A stretch of DNA of 64,000 bases from Nodosilinea sp. PGN35 (lineage in GTDB: Bacteria > Cyanobacteriota > Cyanobacteriia > Phormidesmidales > Phormidesmidaceae), in assembly GCF_029109325.1 (NCBI RefSeq), contig NZ_JAQKQJ010000010.1, positions 186,001-250,000 of the forward strand. Direction: 5' to 3'. Position 1 is the stretch's first letter. Each line of letters opens with the position of its first letter. Below the pieces are notes generated by a model. The model did not search any database and was not told where the DNA came from. It saw only the letters and a program-made list of their open reading frames with translations. Below are positions 52,304-61,682 of this stretch, one piece after another. The translations under genes and the position numbers were made by a program.

Positions 52304-53407
52304 ATGTCCTCACCGCCTGCTCCCACAGCTTCCATTCGACCCGTTCACGGGGGAAACCTGGCCTGGGCTGCTGCTGTCGCCAACTGTTCCCCCGATTCTC
52401 TTCTAGACTTTTCGGCCAGCATCAACCCCTTGGGGCCGCCCGAGTCGGTAACTCAGGCCATAGCCGAGGCCCTGGGGCAGCTGCGCCACTACCCTGACCC
52501 CGACTACACCGCCCTGCGCCAGGCTCTGGCCAACTACCACCGGCTGCCCGTCGACTGGGTTCTGCCCGGCAACGGCGCGGCGGAACTGCTGACCTGGGCT
52601 GCCCGCGACCTGGCCGAGGGGGCTGGCCCCGTCGGTTGTCACCTGCTGACGCCCGCCTTTGGCGACTATGGCCGCGCCCTGGAGAGCTTCGGAGTGCCGG
52701 TCAACCCATGGCCGCTGTCGCTGCAAGCGACGGGCTCCCCCTCAGCTCCCATGCCCTGGCCTGACAGTTCGGTAGCAGGGGTTTTGATCAACAACCCCCA
52801 CAACCCCACCGGTCGCCTGTTCAGCGCAGATAGCCTCCAGCCCCTGCTCAAAGGCGCTGCCACGGTGATTGTGGATGAAGCCTTTATGGATTTTTTGCCG
52901 CCGGATCGGCAGCAGTCGCTAATTGGCGACCTCGATCGCCACCCAAATCTGGTGGTGCTCAGGTCGCTGACTAAGTTCTACACCCTGCCGGGGCTGCGCA
53001 TTGGCTACGCCCTGGGCCACCCCGATCGACTGCGCCGCTGGCAGCGCTGGCGCGACCCCTGGCCGGTGAATGCCCTGGCGGCGGCAGCGGCGATCGCGGC
53101 AGTGCAAGATACAGCCTTTCAGCGGCGCACCTGGGCCTGGTTGGGTTCGACCCAGGCCACCCTCTTCGATGGATTGCGGGCCATCCCTGGCCTGGGGCCC
53201 CTGGCCGGGGCGGCCAATTTTTTGCTGGTTCACACCACGGTTGCGGCCCCGGAACTGCAAGAGGCACTGCTGCGCGATCACCGGGTGCTGATTCGCGACT
53301 GCCTGAGCTTTCCCGAGCTGGGGCCAGGCTACTTTCGGGTGGCGGTGCGCACCGCTGCTGAAAATGAGCGTTTGCTAACAGCCCTGGGGCAGGCTATGGC
53401 AGTATGA
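52304..53407 (+). CDS. cobD: Threonine-phosphate decarboxylase-like aminotransferase (CobD/CobC)
   Basis: A 367-residue fold-type I PLP enzyme: VHGGNLAWAAAVANCSPDSL, LLDFSASINPLGPP, NNPHNPTGRLF, VIVDEAFMDF and RSLTKFYTLPGLRIGYALG with the catalytic Lys. The HGGN and DFSASINPLGPP blocks are diagnostic for the cobalamin-pathway CobD/CobC group rather than HisC. It makes aminopropanol phosphate for the cobalamin side chain. Start at ATG 52304, one codon after a TTG. Histidinol-phosphate aminotransferase is the alternative. Confidence 0.87.
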   Translation: MSSPPAPTASIRPVHGGNLAWAAAVANCSPDSLLDFSASINPLGPPESVTQAIAEALGQLRHYPDPDYTALRQALANYHRLPVDWVLPGNGAAELLTWAARDLAEGAGPVGCHLLTPAFGDYGRALESFGVPVNPWPLSLQATGSPSAPMPWPDSSVAGVLINNPHNPTGRLFSADSLQPLLKGAATVIVDEAFMDFLPPDRQQSLIGDLDRHPNLVVLRSLTKFYTLPGLRIGYALGHPDRLRRWQRWRDPWPVNALAAAAAIAAVQDTAFQRRTWAWLGSTQATLFDGLRAIPGLGPLAGAANFLLVHTTVAAPELQEALLRDHRVLIRDCLSFPELGPGYFRVAVRTAAENERLLTALGQAMAV

Positions 53408-53520
53408 TGCCGACAGCCTGCGGGGGCTGCCAGCGCCTTTGCGGTACCCTAAATATCCCCCCTCGACGCTGGCCCTCCGCGCAAATTTCCCCTAGGCATT
53501 CCTTCTTTCTACCTCTGCCC

Positions 53521-55065
53521 ATGGCCGCCGTTGCTCCGCCCCTGCTGCACCCCACCCCACCACCGGAACTCCGGGTGGTAAATATGACTAAGCGGTTTGG
53601 CAGCCTGGTGGCCCTCGACAATGTCACCCTCACCCTCAAGCCCGGCACCTGCCACGGCCTGCTGGGGGAAAATGGGGCCGGTAAGAGCACCCTGGTGAAG
53701 TGCATCATGGGCTTTTACGCGCCCACCGCCGGGCAAATTTTGGTGAACGACCAAATCTACCCGATCAAAAGCCCCAAGGATGCCCACGGCTGCGGCATTG
53801 GCATGGTGTACCAGCATTTCACCTCGGTGCCCGCCATGACCGTGGCTGAGAACCTGGTGCTCAGCCGCTACGATCGCGCCCAGGTGATCAACTGGCAGCG
53901 GGAATACGCTGCCCTGCGCACCTTTATGGCGCGATCGCCCTTTCAGGTTGACCTCGATGCGCCCGTCGGGCAGCTGGCAGCCGGGCAAAAGCAAAAACTC
54001 GAAATTCTCAAGCAGCTCTACCTGCAAAGCCGCATTCTGATTCTCGACGAGCCCACCTCGGTGCTCACCCCCGACGAGGCCGACGAGGTGCTGGGGCTGC
54101 TGCGCCAGGAGGTAAAGGCGGGCCACCTCAGCGTGCTGCTGATCACCCACAAGTTTCGCGAGGTGCTGGCCTTTACCGACGAGGTGACCGTGCTGCGCAA
54201 GGGCCAGCTGGCGGGCCACGGTGCCGTGGCCGACCTGACCGTAGCCGATATGGCCCGGATGATGCTGGGGGCCGAGCGGGTCACCAAGACCGTCGATAAA
54301 GCTCCCATCGCAGAGCGGCATCCGGTGCTGACGGTGCACGGGCTGGAGGCCCTTAAAGACAACGGCCTGCCCGCCTTCGGCCCCCTCGATCTGACGGTGC
54401 ACAGCGGCGAGATTGTCGGTATTGCCGGGGTCTCGGGCAACGGCCAGCGGGAGCTGGTGGAGGTGCTGGCGGGGCAGCGATCGCCCACCCACGGCCACAT
54501 TGAGGTCAACGGCGACCCCTACCGGGCCACCCGGACGGAAATGGTTAGCCACGGCGTCTGCACCCTGCCCGAGGAGCCCCTGCGCAACGCCTGCGTACCC
54601 GGCATGACCGTGGCCGAAAACATGGCCCTGCGCACCTTCGATCGCCCCCCCCAGGCCCGTGGTCGCCTGTGGCTCATGCTCAGGGCTATCCGCGAGGCGG
54701 CGCAGGGGCTGATCGCGGCCTTTGCCGTCAAGACCCCCTCCCCCGATACCCCCATACAAAACCTGTCCGGGGGCAACGTGCAGCGGGCGGTGCTGGCGCG
54801 GGAGCTGTCCTCCCCCGATATCCAGCTGCTGATGGCGGCCAACCCCTGCTTTGGCCTCGATTTTCAGGCCGTAGACCAGATCCACAACGCCCTGGTGGAG
54901 GCCCGCAACCGGGGGGTAGCGGTGCTGCTGGTGAGCGAAGATCTCGATGAACTGCTGGCCCTGGGCGATCGCATTCTGGTGATCAGCGACGGGCAGTTTG
55001 TCTACGAGAGCCCCATCGATCGGGCCAACGTTGCCGACATTGGCCACAGGATGGCTGGGCACTAG
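53521..55065 (+). CDS. Two-NBD ABC transporter ATPase of the BMP/nucleoside uptake type
   Basis: A 514-residue duplicated ATPase. The first NBD has GLLGENGAGKSTLVKC, a Q-loop in VYQHFTSVPAMT and LILDEPTSVLTPDE. The second has GIAGVSGNGQRELVEVLAG instead of a canonical Walker A, signature LSGGNVQ and a Walker B region LLMAANPCFGLD that lacks the Asp-Glu pair. This pattern is typical of YufO/NupO-like partners of Bmp lipoproteins for purine nucleosides. No permease or binding protein gene is adjacent, so these should lie elsewhere. ATG at 53521 follows a frame open from 53404. Confidence 0.9.
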   Translation: MAAVAPPLLHPTPPPELRVVNMTKRFGSLVALDNVTLTLKPGTCHGLLGENGAGKSTLVKCIMGFYAPTAGQILVNDQIYPIKSPKDAHGCGIGMVYQHFTSVPAMTVAENLVLSRYDRAQVINWQREYAALRTFMARSPFQVDLDAPVGQLAAGQKQKLEILKQLYLQSRILILDEPTSVLTPDEADEVLGLLRQEVKAGHLSVLLITHKFREVLAFTDEVTVLRKGQLAGHGAVADLTVADMARMMLGAERVTKTVDKAPIAERHPVLTVHGLEALKDNGLPAFGPLDLTVHSGEIVGIAGVSGNGQRELVEVLAGQRSPTHGHIEVNGDPYRATRTEMVSHGVCTLPEEPLRNACVPGMTVAENMALRTFDRPPQARGRLWLMLRAIREAAQGLIAAFAVKTPSPDTPIQNLSGGNVQRAVLARELSSPDIQLLMAANPCFGLDFQAVDQIHNALVEARNRGVAVLLVSEDLDELLALGDRILVISDGQFVYESPIDRANVADIGHRMAGH

Positions 55066-55130
55066 CCATTTGGGGGGTTTCCCCCCTCGTGGGGCCGGTC
55101 TTTCAGTGGGTAAACTACAGATCTAGCTTG

Positions 55131-55236
55131 TATAGCCATGGTCAACTGGGTTAAGACATTCAGCAATCTCAGGAACGTTCAAATGTTTGAACGTTCCTGG
55201 GGAAATTGTCCTAACTAGACTGGCCACAGCTGTATA
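55131..55236 (+). repeat. MITE-like element copy 5
   Basis: Starts TATAGCCATGGTCAACTGGG and ends AGACTGGCCACAGCTGTATA. The core AGGAACGTTCAAATG/TTTGAACGTTCCT is a near-perfect 28-base palindrome. Located in the gap between the ABC ATPase and the PG-binding gene. Confidence 0.85.
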
Positions 55237-55278
55237 TGCTTTGTTTTGGATACCGTACCGACACAGGCGAGTCAGACC

Positions 55279-55758
55279 ATGGGTGAACCATTAACGCAGC
55301 AAATTCCGGGCATTGTCGATGCCGACTGCCTGTCTCTAGTGCGCGAGTATTGCCGACTGGCAGCCCAGCCCAGCCTCAGCGACGGCGAAGGCCAGCGCCT
55401 GGAGGAGCTGCTGGCCCTGGCCGAAGCCGATGGCCGTCTCGACTTTTGGATCAACGAAGCCGACCATTTTATTGACCACGCCATTGGCCTGGGCAGCGCC
55501 ACGCGGGTCTACGCCTCGGTGAACGAAAACCTCAAGGCGCGGTTGCGCGAACTGCTCGACCTCACCCACAGCACCCACCCCGGCGACAAAGCCCTGGAGC
55601 TGCTCGAAGAGCTGGACGAAAGTCTTGCCGAGGGCGCGCGCCAGGTGCAGCAGCAGCTGGCCAAGCACGGCTACGACCCCGGCCCCGTAGACGGGGTAGC
55701 GGGGCCTAAAACCCAGCGCGCCCTGCGGGACTTTCAGCAATCTCAGGATGGCCGCTGA
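55279..55758 (+). CDS. Peptidoglycan-binding (PG_binding_1) domain protein
   Basis: A 159-residue protein. A helical N-terminal 110 residues, including ADHFIDHAIGLGSATRVYAS, lead to a PG_binding_1 domain at the C-terminal end: VQQQLAKHGYDPGPVDGVAG and PKTQRALRDFQQSQ. No signal peptide is evident, so it may act in the cytosol or be a partial domain. ATG 55279 is preferred to an upstream TTG. Confidence 0.8.
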   Translation: MGEPLTQQIPGIVDADCLSLVREYCRLAAQPSLSDGEGQRLEELLALAEADGRLDFWINEADHFIDHAIGLGSATRVYASVNENLKARLRELLDLTHSTHPGDKALELLEELDESLAEGARQVQQQLAKHGYDPGPVDGVAGPKTQRALRDFQQSQDGR

Positions 55759-55863
55759 GGTTACAACCTCTACCCCCTTGGCCGGGGGCGGGCCTCCCAG
55801 GGGGCGATCTCCAAATTCGCCTGGGGCAACCCCGCTGCAGCATAGCGACTCCGTGGAGACACC

Positions 55864-56709
55864 ATGGCAGAATCTTCCCCAGCAACCACCGCATCGGCGG
55901 CGATCGATCTAGACGCCTACTTTGAGCGCATTGGCTACGCAGGGAACCGCGAGCCTGTCCTAGAAAACCTCCGGGCCATTCACCAGGCCCACACTCGAAC
56001 CATCGCGTTTGAAAACCTCAGCTCATTTTTTCAGCAGCCGGTGCCCTTAGACTTAGAACGCCTACAGCAGAAGCTGGTGCATGGGCAGCGGGGCGGCTAC
56101 TGTTTTGAGCAAAATCTGCTGCTGCGCTCGGTGCTCGACGCCCTGGGCTTTAAGGTCACCAACCTGGCCGCCCGCGTGCGATGGAATCTGCCGGAAGACA
56201 CCGTCACGCCCCGCAGCCACATGCTGCTGAAAGTGGATATTGACGACACTCCCTACATTGCCGACGTGGGCTTTGGCGGCCTGACCATGACGGAACCGCT
56301 GGAGCTACTGCCCAATATGCCGCAGATCACCTCCCACGAACCCTACCGACTGTCGGTGGTGGGACAGACCTACTGCCTAGAAGCCCAGCTCAACCAGGGG
56401 TGGAAACCGCTGTACTGCTTTGATCTACAAGAGCAGCAGCGCTGCGACTACGAGGTGAGCAATTGGCATGTGTCTACCCATCCTCAGTCGCTGTTTGTCA
56501 ACGCGCTCATAGCGGCCCGCCCTGGGGATGGCTGCCGCTACGCCCTGCTCAATAACCAGCTGACCACCCGTTACCTCGACGGCGCTGTGGAGCACCGCCA
56601 GCTGACCACCGCCAGCGACCTGCACGGGGTGCTGGCGGGTTGCTTTGGGCTACGGGTGCCAGCCAGCTTTGATCTAGACGCCGCCCTGAGCCGCTTTACG
56701 GCGGCCTAG
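55864..56709 (+). CDS. Arylamine N-acetyltransferase (NAT family)
   Basis: A 281-residue enzyme with the catalytic triad visible: Cys80 in RGGYCFEQN, His in PRSHMLLKV and Asp in YIADVGFGG. NATs transfer acetyl from acetyl-CoA to arylamines or hydrazines. N-terminal DLDAYFERIGYAGNREPVLE and IAFENLSSFF are also typical. Physiological substrate in cyanobacteria is unknown. It is convergent with the FKBP gene. Confidence 0.94.
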   Translation: MAESSPATTASAAIDLDAYFERIGYAGNREPVLENLRAIHQAHTRTIAFENLSSFFQQPVPLDLERLQQKLVHGQRGGYCFEQNLLLRSVLDALGFKVTNLAARVRWNLPEDTVTPRSHMLLKVDIDDTPYIADVGFGGLTMTEPLELLPNMPQITSHEPYRLSVVGQTYCLEAQLNQGWKPLYCFDLQEQQRCDYEVSNWHVSTHPQSLFVNALIAARPGDGCRYALLNNQLTTRYLDGAVEHRQLTTASDLHGVLAGCFGLRVPASFDLDAALSRFTAA

Positions 56710-56711
56710 GC

Positions 56712-57278
56712 CTAGCCGATGCGCAGCAGTTCTACATCGAACAACAGGGTGGCGTTGGGCGGAATCACTCCCCCAGCGCCCCGGCTGCCGTAGCCCAGCT
56801 CCGAGGGAATCACCAGCTTGCGCTGGCCGCCTACCCGCATGGTGCCAACCCCTTCGTCCCAGCCTTTGATCACCTGGCCAACCCCAATTTGGAAGGTAAA
56901 GGGGCGACCGCGATCGCGGGAACTGTCGAACTTGGTGCCGTCTTCGAGGGTGCCGGTGTAGTGCACCGTAACCCGCTGTCCGGGCTGGGGCATGGCCCCG
57001 GTGCCTTCGACAACATCGACGTACTGTAGGCCAGAGTCAGTGGTTACGGTCGTTTCTTCAGGCATCATGGGCGAGGCATTCTCATTGGCAGGAACTAGGT
57101 CGGCGGCGGTCTGGGCCAGCTGGGTGACGGGCTCGGTCAGGGCCACAGCCGCTTCGGCAGCCTGGGCGCTACCCAGGTTTGAGGCCATAGCCTCGGGTTG
57201 GGGGCTGGTAAACTGAGCCACCAGCAGCACGGCGCAGCAGGCCGCTAAGACCCCCAGACTAATCAAAATTTCTCGCAC
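56712..57278 (-). CDS. FKBP-type peptidyl-prolyl cis-trans isomerase
   Basis: A 188-residue protein with an N-terminal membrane/signal segment ([19 protein letters not shown]), a 60-residue linker and one FKBP domain at the C terminus: [39 protein letters not shown] and [20 protein letters not shown]. It should be lumenal or periplasmic, like the thylakoid-lumen FKBPs. Catalytic aromatic residues are kept. Confidence 0.94.
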   Translation of the reverse strand: MREILISLGVLAACCAVLLVAQFTSPQPEAMASNLGSAQAAEAAVALTEPVTQLAQTAADLVPANENASPMMPEETTVTTDSGLQYVDVVEGTGAMPQPGQRVTVHYTGTLEDGTKFDSSRDRGRPFTFQIGVGQVIKGWDEGVGTMRVGGQRKLVIPSELGYGSRGAGGVIPPNATLLFDVELLRIG

Positions 57279-57372
57279 GGCAAATCTCCCATCGCAGCTT
57301 AAACCCTACCGATCATATCGCCTTCAGCCACCCCCAGGGAAACCATCTGCCTACTCCCTAGCCCTATACTTT

Positions 57373-58122
57373 TCACCCAAACCGATAGCCAAACCCCCGC
57401 AAAGTCGTGACGTACTGCGGATGAGCCGGGTCGTGCTCAATTTTCTCGCGCAGCCAGCGAATGTGCACATCTACGGTTTTGCGATCGCCCACAAAATCTG
57501 CCCCCCACACCGCCTGAATCAGCTCCTCCCGCGACCAGACCCGGTTGGGGCTCTGCATAAACAACTCCAGAATGCGAAACTCCTTGGGGGAAAGATTGAC
57601 CTCTTGCCCCGCCACCAGCACCCTAAACTCCGTGGCGTGGAGCACGATATCTCGATAGGTCAAAACGGCGTTGTCGGGCTGGGCCGCCGCCCACTGGTGC
57701 CGCCGCAGCAGAGCCCGACAGCGGGCAATCAGTTCGCGCATGCCAAAGGGCTTGGGCAGGTAGTCGTCGGCCCCCACCTCCAGACCCACCACCCGATCCA
57801 TTTCAGCCCCCTTGGCACTCAAAATCAAAATAGGCATATCTAGATTGTGGTGGCGCATCAGGCGGCAGATGTCGAGCCCGTTCACTCCAGGCAGCATCAG
57901 ATCGACAATGGCGAGGTCAACCTCCAGTCTGGCCTGCCCCTCCCCCGCCGCCGGAAACATCAGCTCCAGAGCGCGATGGCCCGAGTCGGCGGTGGTCACC
58001 TGGTAGCCCTGCTCAGTCAGCGCCAGAGCCACGGTTTCACGAATCAAGTCTTCGTCATCGATGACTAAAACGCGCTCTTGCCCGTGGGACAACGGCGACA
58101 GATCGGGGGATTTTTTTTGCAC
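57373..58122 (-). CDS. OmpR/PhoB-family response regulator
   Basis: A 249-residue protein: receiver with Asp-Asp in VLVIDDEDLI, phospho-Asp in AIVDLMLPGVNG, Thr/Ser in ILSAKG and Lys in YLPKPFGMREL; then a winged-helix output with NLSPKEFRILELFMQSPNRV, WSREELIQAVWG and KTVDVHIRWLREKIE. DNA target is unknown. A GAF sensor with a degenerate kinase core lies directly upstream on the same strand. Confidence 0.93.
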   Translation of the reverse strand: MQKKSPDLSPLSHGQERVLVIDDEDLIRETVALALTEQGYQVTTADSGHRALELMFPAAGEGQARLEVDLAIVDLMLPGVNGLDICRLMRHHNLDMPILILSAKGAEMDRVVGLEVGADDYLPKPFGMRELIARCRALLRRHQWAAAQPDNAVLTYRDIVLHATEFRVLVAGQEVNLSPKEFRILELFMQSPNRVWSREELIQAVWGADFVGDRKTVDVHIRWLREKIEHDPAHPQYVTTLRGFGYRFG

Positions 58123-58471
58123 AGCACAGCCAGCCCAAGGAAGCGTTCACAACCGAAGTGGGCAGCCTCAAACCCAGCGGCGGGTCTTTCGGAGCAGGTT
58201 GCCCACGACCGGGCCAACACCTGACCAATGCGACCTTTTTCCACCGCCCTAGACCAGGGTCGTTCTGCACCACCCTGTCATCCTGGCGGATTCAGCTTAA
58301 GGAAACATCCGCTTCTGGTTAAGCTTACGTAAACCTGCCCGGCCCTAGGGTGTGTCATCAATTGTGGCTAAAAGTCCTGAATGTTAAGCCTTGCCACGCC
58401 CGAGCCAACAGACAGGCTAGGGGCTGTAACCCTTGATTTTTGAGGATTCAGCAGCTAATTGGTGACAGCTC
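58123..58471. other. Intergenic region before the response regulator gene
   Basis: About 350 bases, no gene. On the minus strand GCTTAACC and CTTAAGCT boxes lie about 15 bases apart near 58295-58325, faintly like Pho-type half-sites; this is weak. Confidence 0.35.
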
Positions 58472-59857
58472 CTAGCGCTGGCAGGGGGCCTCCACTTCGG
58501 GGTGCAGGGAGCCCGTTTCTGAGCGGGCCGTGGTGGCATCTAAACCGGGCAGCAGCACCATCAACCGACAGTCACTGTCGGCACTGCCCTGCACTGAAAT
58601 CTGGCCCCCGTGGCGCTGTACCAGGTGCTGGCTCAGCAGGATGCCGAGCAGGGAATGAGATGCCTGGCCAGCGGCGGTAGGCATCCGCAGGAGCGCGATG
58701 ATCTCCGGCGGCAACCCTTCCCCCAGCCAGGGGTTAGACAGCCACAGGGCCAGGGCCAGGGCCGAGCCTCGACGGCAGGCGTGAATGCGTAGAACGCCGT
58801 TGTCTCCGGCCACCTGCATGATGCTGAAGACTAAGTGATACAGAATCTGCTTGACCACGCGCTGGTCTAAAATCCAGTGGCTTTGCCCCGGTTCGACGGT
58901 CAGGTTGAGGGTTTGGGCCTTGGCTTCGGCCAGGGGAGCCAGGGTGGCCAGCACCTGCTGGCCCAGAACGCCGATATCCAGGGTGGTAGGCGTCAGATCG
59001 GAGCGTTCGGCCTCCCTGGGGCTCAGGTCAACCAGCTCTTCGACCAGGCTCATCAGAGTTTGACTACTGCGGTGCACAATGTCGGTGTACTCCCGCTGTT
59101 TGGGGGTGAGGGGGCCGTAGATTTCTCGACTGAGCATGGTGGTCATGCCCAGCACCGTGGTCAGGGGGCTGCGCAAATCCTGAATGAGCTGACTGGTCAG
59201 GGTCAGGCGCACCCGATCGGCCAGGGCCTCTAGGGGCAGGGCGGGCGGCGGGGTCTGGTCGGCAATCTGGCGTTCGTACTCGCTCATGCCCCACCGCGCC
59301 GCCATGGCAAGAAACCCCAAATCTTGGGCGGTGAAGGGCCTGGGCTGGACGTCCATAACCGCCAGCGTGCCGATGCAGGTACCTTGACTGGTCGTCAGCG
59401 GTACCCCGCCGTAGGCCCGAATGCCGTAGGTGGCGACCAGATCGCTCTGGGCTAGCACAGGGTTTGTGGTGGTGTCGGCTACGGTGAGGGGCTGCTCGCT
59501 ATCGAGTACGTAAACCCCCAGGCCCTGGTCGAGGGGCAGCTGGCGCTGCTGTGACAGCGGGTTGCCCAGCCCCAGGGCCGACAGCCCGTAGGCCGCGCGC
59601 AGGTATTCGGTGTGGCTGTCGGCCAGGGTGACCACAGCCAGGGGCACCCCAAGAAAGCGAACCGCCATCTGTACGGCTTCTTCCCAGGCGGGTACGCTGT
59701 CGTGCAGGCCCAGGTTTAGGGCGGCGATCGCCTGGCTGCGCCGCTGCTGGCGATCGCCCCAGGAGAGCCCCTGTAGCGGGCAACAGGGCCAGGTCAGCTG
59801 AGGCAGGGCCGCTTCACCCACTGGCACCACCGGAAACACAGAAACGCTCATGGCCAA
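58472..59857 (-). CDS. GAF-domain sensor with degenerate histidine-kinase core
   Basis: A 461-residue protein. A GAF domain (about 45-195, with AYGLSALGLGNPLSQQ, YGGVPLTTSQGTCIGTLAVM and FTAQDLGFLAMAARWG) is followed by a DHp-like helix pair, where LIQDLRSPLTTVLGMTTML has Gln226 where the phospho-accepting His should be. The ATPase-like part (LNLTVEPGQSHWILDQRVVK, LLGILLSQHLVQRHGGQISV) lacks a clear N-box. It therefore looks like a pseudokinase that may control a partner by dimerisation or binding. It precedes an OmpR-type regulator. Confidence 0.85.
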   Translation of the reverse strand: MAMSVSVFPVVPVGEAALPQLTWPCCPLQGLSWGDRQQRRSQAIAALNLGLHDSVPAWEEAVQMAVRFLGVPLAVVTLADSHTEYLRAAYGLSALGLGNPLSQQRQLPLDQGLGVYVLDSEQPLTVADTTTNPVLAQSDLVATYGIRAYGGVPLTTSQGTCIGTLAVMDVQPRPFTAQDLGFLAMAARWGMSEYERQIADQTPPPALPLEALADRVRLTLTSQLIQDLRSPLTTVLGMTTMLSREIYGPLTPKQREYTDIVHRSSQTLMSLVEELVDLSPREAERSDLTPTTLDIGVLGQQVLATLAPLAEAKAQTLNLTVEPGQSHWILDQRVVKQILYHLVFSIMQVAGDNGVLRIHACRRGSALALALWLSNPWLGEGLPPEIIALLRMPTAAGQASHSLLGILLSQHLVQRHGGQISVQGSADSDCRLMVLLPGLDATTARSETGSLHPEVEAPCQR

Positions 59858-59976
59858 AGCCTAACCCTTGTTGAAATACAGGCCTAGAATGCCCCAGGGG
59901 GATGGCCTAAGTAACGGTCAGGGGGGTAGAACGGTATCTTTATTTACCAGGGCTGGGGCCTGGGGGGAGCCCAGAC

Positions 59977-61008
59977 TCACTCAGCAGGGCTCGCCGCCGC
60001 CGCGATCGCCCCGGCGGCGGCCCGATCGAGCAGTGCCCAGATCTGCTGGAGCATGGGTTCGAGCCCGGTACCGGCCACTGCCGAAATGGCGTACACCGGC
60101 CCCGGCACCAGCGTCTCAAACTGTTGGATCAGCTCCGCCAGGGCATCGGCGGGGAGGGCATCGATCTTGTTGAGGGCCAGCACCTGGGGGCGATCGCTCA
60201 GATCGCGGCCGTAGGCCCCGAGCTCGGTTTGGATAGTGTGGAAGTTGGCGACGGGCTGCTCGGCGGTGGCATCTACCAGGTGCAGCAGCAGGCGGGTGCG
60301 CTCAATGTGGCGCAAAAATTCGTGGCCCAGCCCCAGCCCCTGGTGCGCCCCTTCGATGAGCCCAGGGATGTCGGCAAACACTGTGCCGTCACCGCTGGGG
60401 CGGCGCACCACCCCCAGGTTGGGAATCAGGGTCGTAAAGGGATAGTCGGCAATTTTGGGCCGCGCCGCCGACAGAGCGGCAATCAGGGTCGATTTACCGG
60501 CATTGGGTAGCCCGACAATGCCCACCTCAGCCAGCAGCTTCAGCTCCAGCCGCAGCCGCCGCTCTTCCCCGGGCAGGCCGGGCAGGGCGTGCTCTGGGGC
60601 GCGGTTGCGATTGCTGAGAAAGTGGCGGTTGCCCAGCCCCCCCTTGCCGCCCTGGGCCACACAGAGCACCTGATCCGCTGTCACCAAATCCCCCAGCAGT
60701 TCGTCGGTGGCGGCATCGTAGACGGCGGTGCCGCAGGGAACATCGAGGTACAGATCGACTCCGGCGGCACCGGTCATGTTTTTGGGGCCGCCCCGCTGGC
60801 CGTTGTCGGCCTTAAATCGGTGGGCATAGCGAAAGTCGAGCAGGGTTTGCAGCTGCTGGGTAGCCCGCAGGTAGACCGAGCCGCCGGGGCCGCCATTGCC
60901 CCCGGCTGGCCCCCCCGCCGGCACGTACTTTTCGCGCCGAAAGGCGACAATGCCGTCGCCGCCGTCCCCGGCGATAACGTCAACCTCAGCCTGGTCAATA
61001 AACTGCAT
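59977..61008 (-). CDS. obgE: Obg-family GTPase
   Basis: A 343-residue protein: Gly-rich OBG fold at the N terminus ([36 protein letters not shown]), G1 [12 protein letters not shown]3 [13 protein letters not shown]4 LNKIDAL and SAVAGTGLE. Acts in late 50S assembly and stress signalling. It overlaps the upstream DUF4168 gene by one base (TAATG). Confidence 0.97.
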   Translation of the reverse strand: MQFIDQAEVDVIAGDGGDGIVAFRREKYVPAGGPAGGNGGPGGSVYLRATQQLQTLLDFRYAHRFKADNGQRGGPKNMTGAAGVDLYLDVPCGTAVYDAATDELLGDLVTADQVLCVAQGGKGGLGNRHFLSNRNRAPEHALPGLPGEERRLRLELKLLAEVGIVGLPNAGKSTLIAALSAARPKIADYPFTTLIPNLGVVRRPSGDGTVFADIPGLIEGAHQGLGLGHEFLRHIERTRLLLHLVDATAEQPVANFHTIQTELGAYGRDLSDRPQVLALNKIDALPADALAELIQQFETLVPGPVYAISAVAGTGLEPMLQQIWALLDRAAAGAIAAAASPAE

Positions 61009-61532
61009 TATTCAGCGCCATTGGCGGACTGCTGCTGAAGCTGCACCATGGCGGCGCGAATTTGCTCCGCCAGGGCCGGGTTTTGGGGATGGGCGGCGGT
61101 GATGGTGTTGAATCGCCGCACCGTCAGCCCGTTGGACTGCACAATAGTGCTGGCCTGGTTGCAGTAGTTGACGATGATAGTGCGGACGTCACTGCGCAGG
61201 CTGCGGGGCAGCTGGTTGAGGTTGGCGGTGCCCGTGCACGACATGTCGATGCTGCTGATGTCGTGGCTGGTGCCCGTCAGCAGGGTTTTGATTTGGCTGA
61301 AGGCTTCGTTGCGGGGCGCATCCATCTGGAGCACGGAGGCGGCGTAGCCCATCACTTCGTCCGCCGAAACGCTGCTGTCTTGGGCCCAGGCGGCCCCCAG
61401 AGGCATGCTGCCGGTAGCGGTGGGTATAGAAACGCCTGCGCCACTGGCTAGCACCGTAAGGCTGGCGATCGCCGCGGCCACGGCTAACCGGCGAGGGTAA
61501 GTAGATAAAGGATGCGTCAATAACTGGATCAT
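61008..61532 (-). CDS. DUF4168 family exported protein
   Basis: A 174-residue protein. The signal peptide [15 protein letters not shown] leads to [20 protein letters not shown], a DUF4168-type core with [34 protein letters not shown] and [20 protein letters not shown]. Role unknown. Two Cys may form a disulfide. ATG at 61532 has CAGGAG upstream. Confidence 0.85.
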   Translation of the reverse strand: MIQLLTHPLSTYPRRLAVAAAIASLTVLASGAGVSIPTATGSMPLGAAWAQDSSVSADEVMGYAASVLQMDAPRNEAFSQIKTLLTGTSHDISSIDMSCTGTANLNQLPRSLRSDVRTIIVNYCNQASTIVQSNGLTVRRFNTITAAHPQNPALAEQIRAAMVQLQQQSANGAE

Positions 61533-61682
61533 TATGTGTGTTTCTCCTGTGCTGGTATCAACCAGATTGACCCCGTGCTCCAACGATAGCGAAGATTTTT
61601 TTGGGGTAGACGCCACCCGCAGCCCAATGTCTGAATCTCACAGCCCAGACGGGGCAACGCCCCTGGGAGTTCCAGCTGGCTG

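Noticed and set aside
53509..55062. A 517-residue antisense frame opposite the ABC ATPase
   Set aside because: The sense strand carries clear ABC motifs; high-GC codon bias keeps the antisense frame open by chance.
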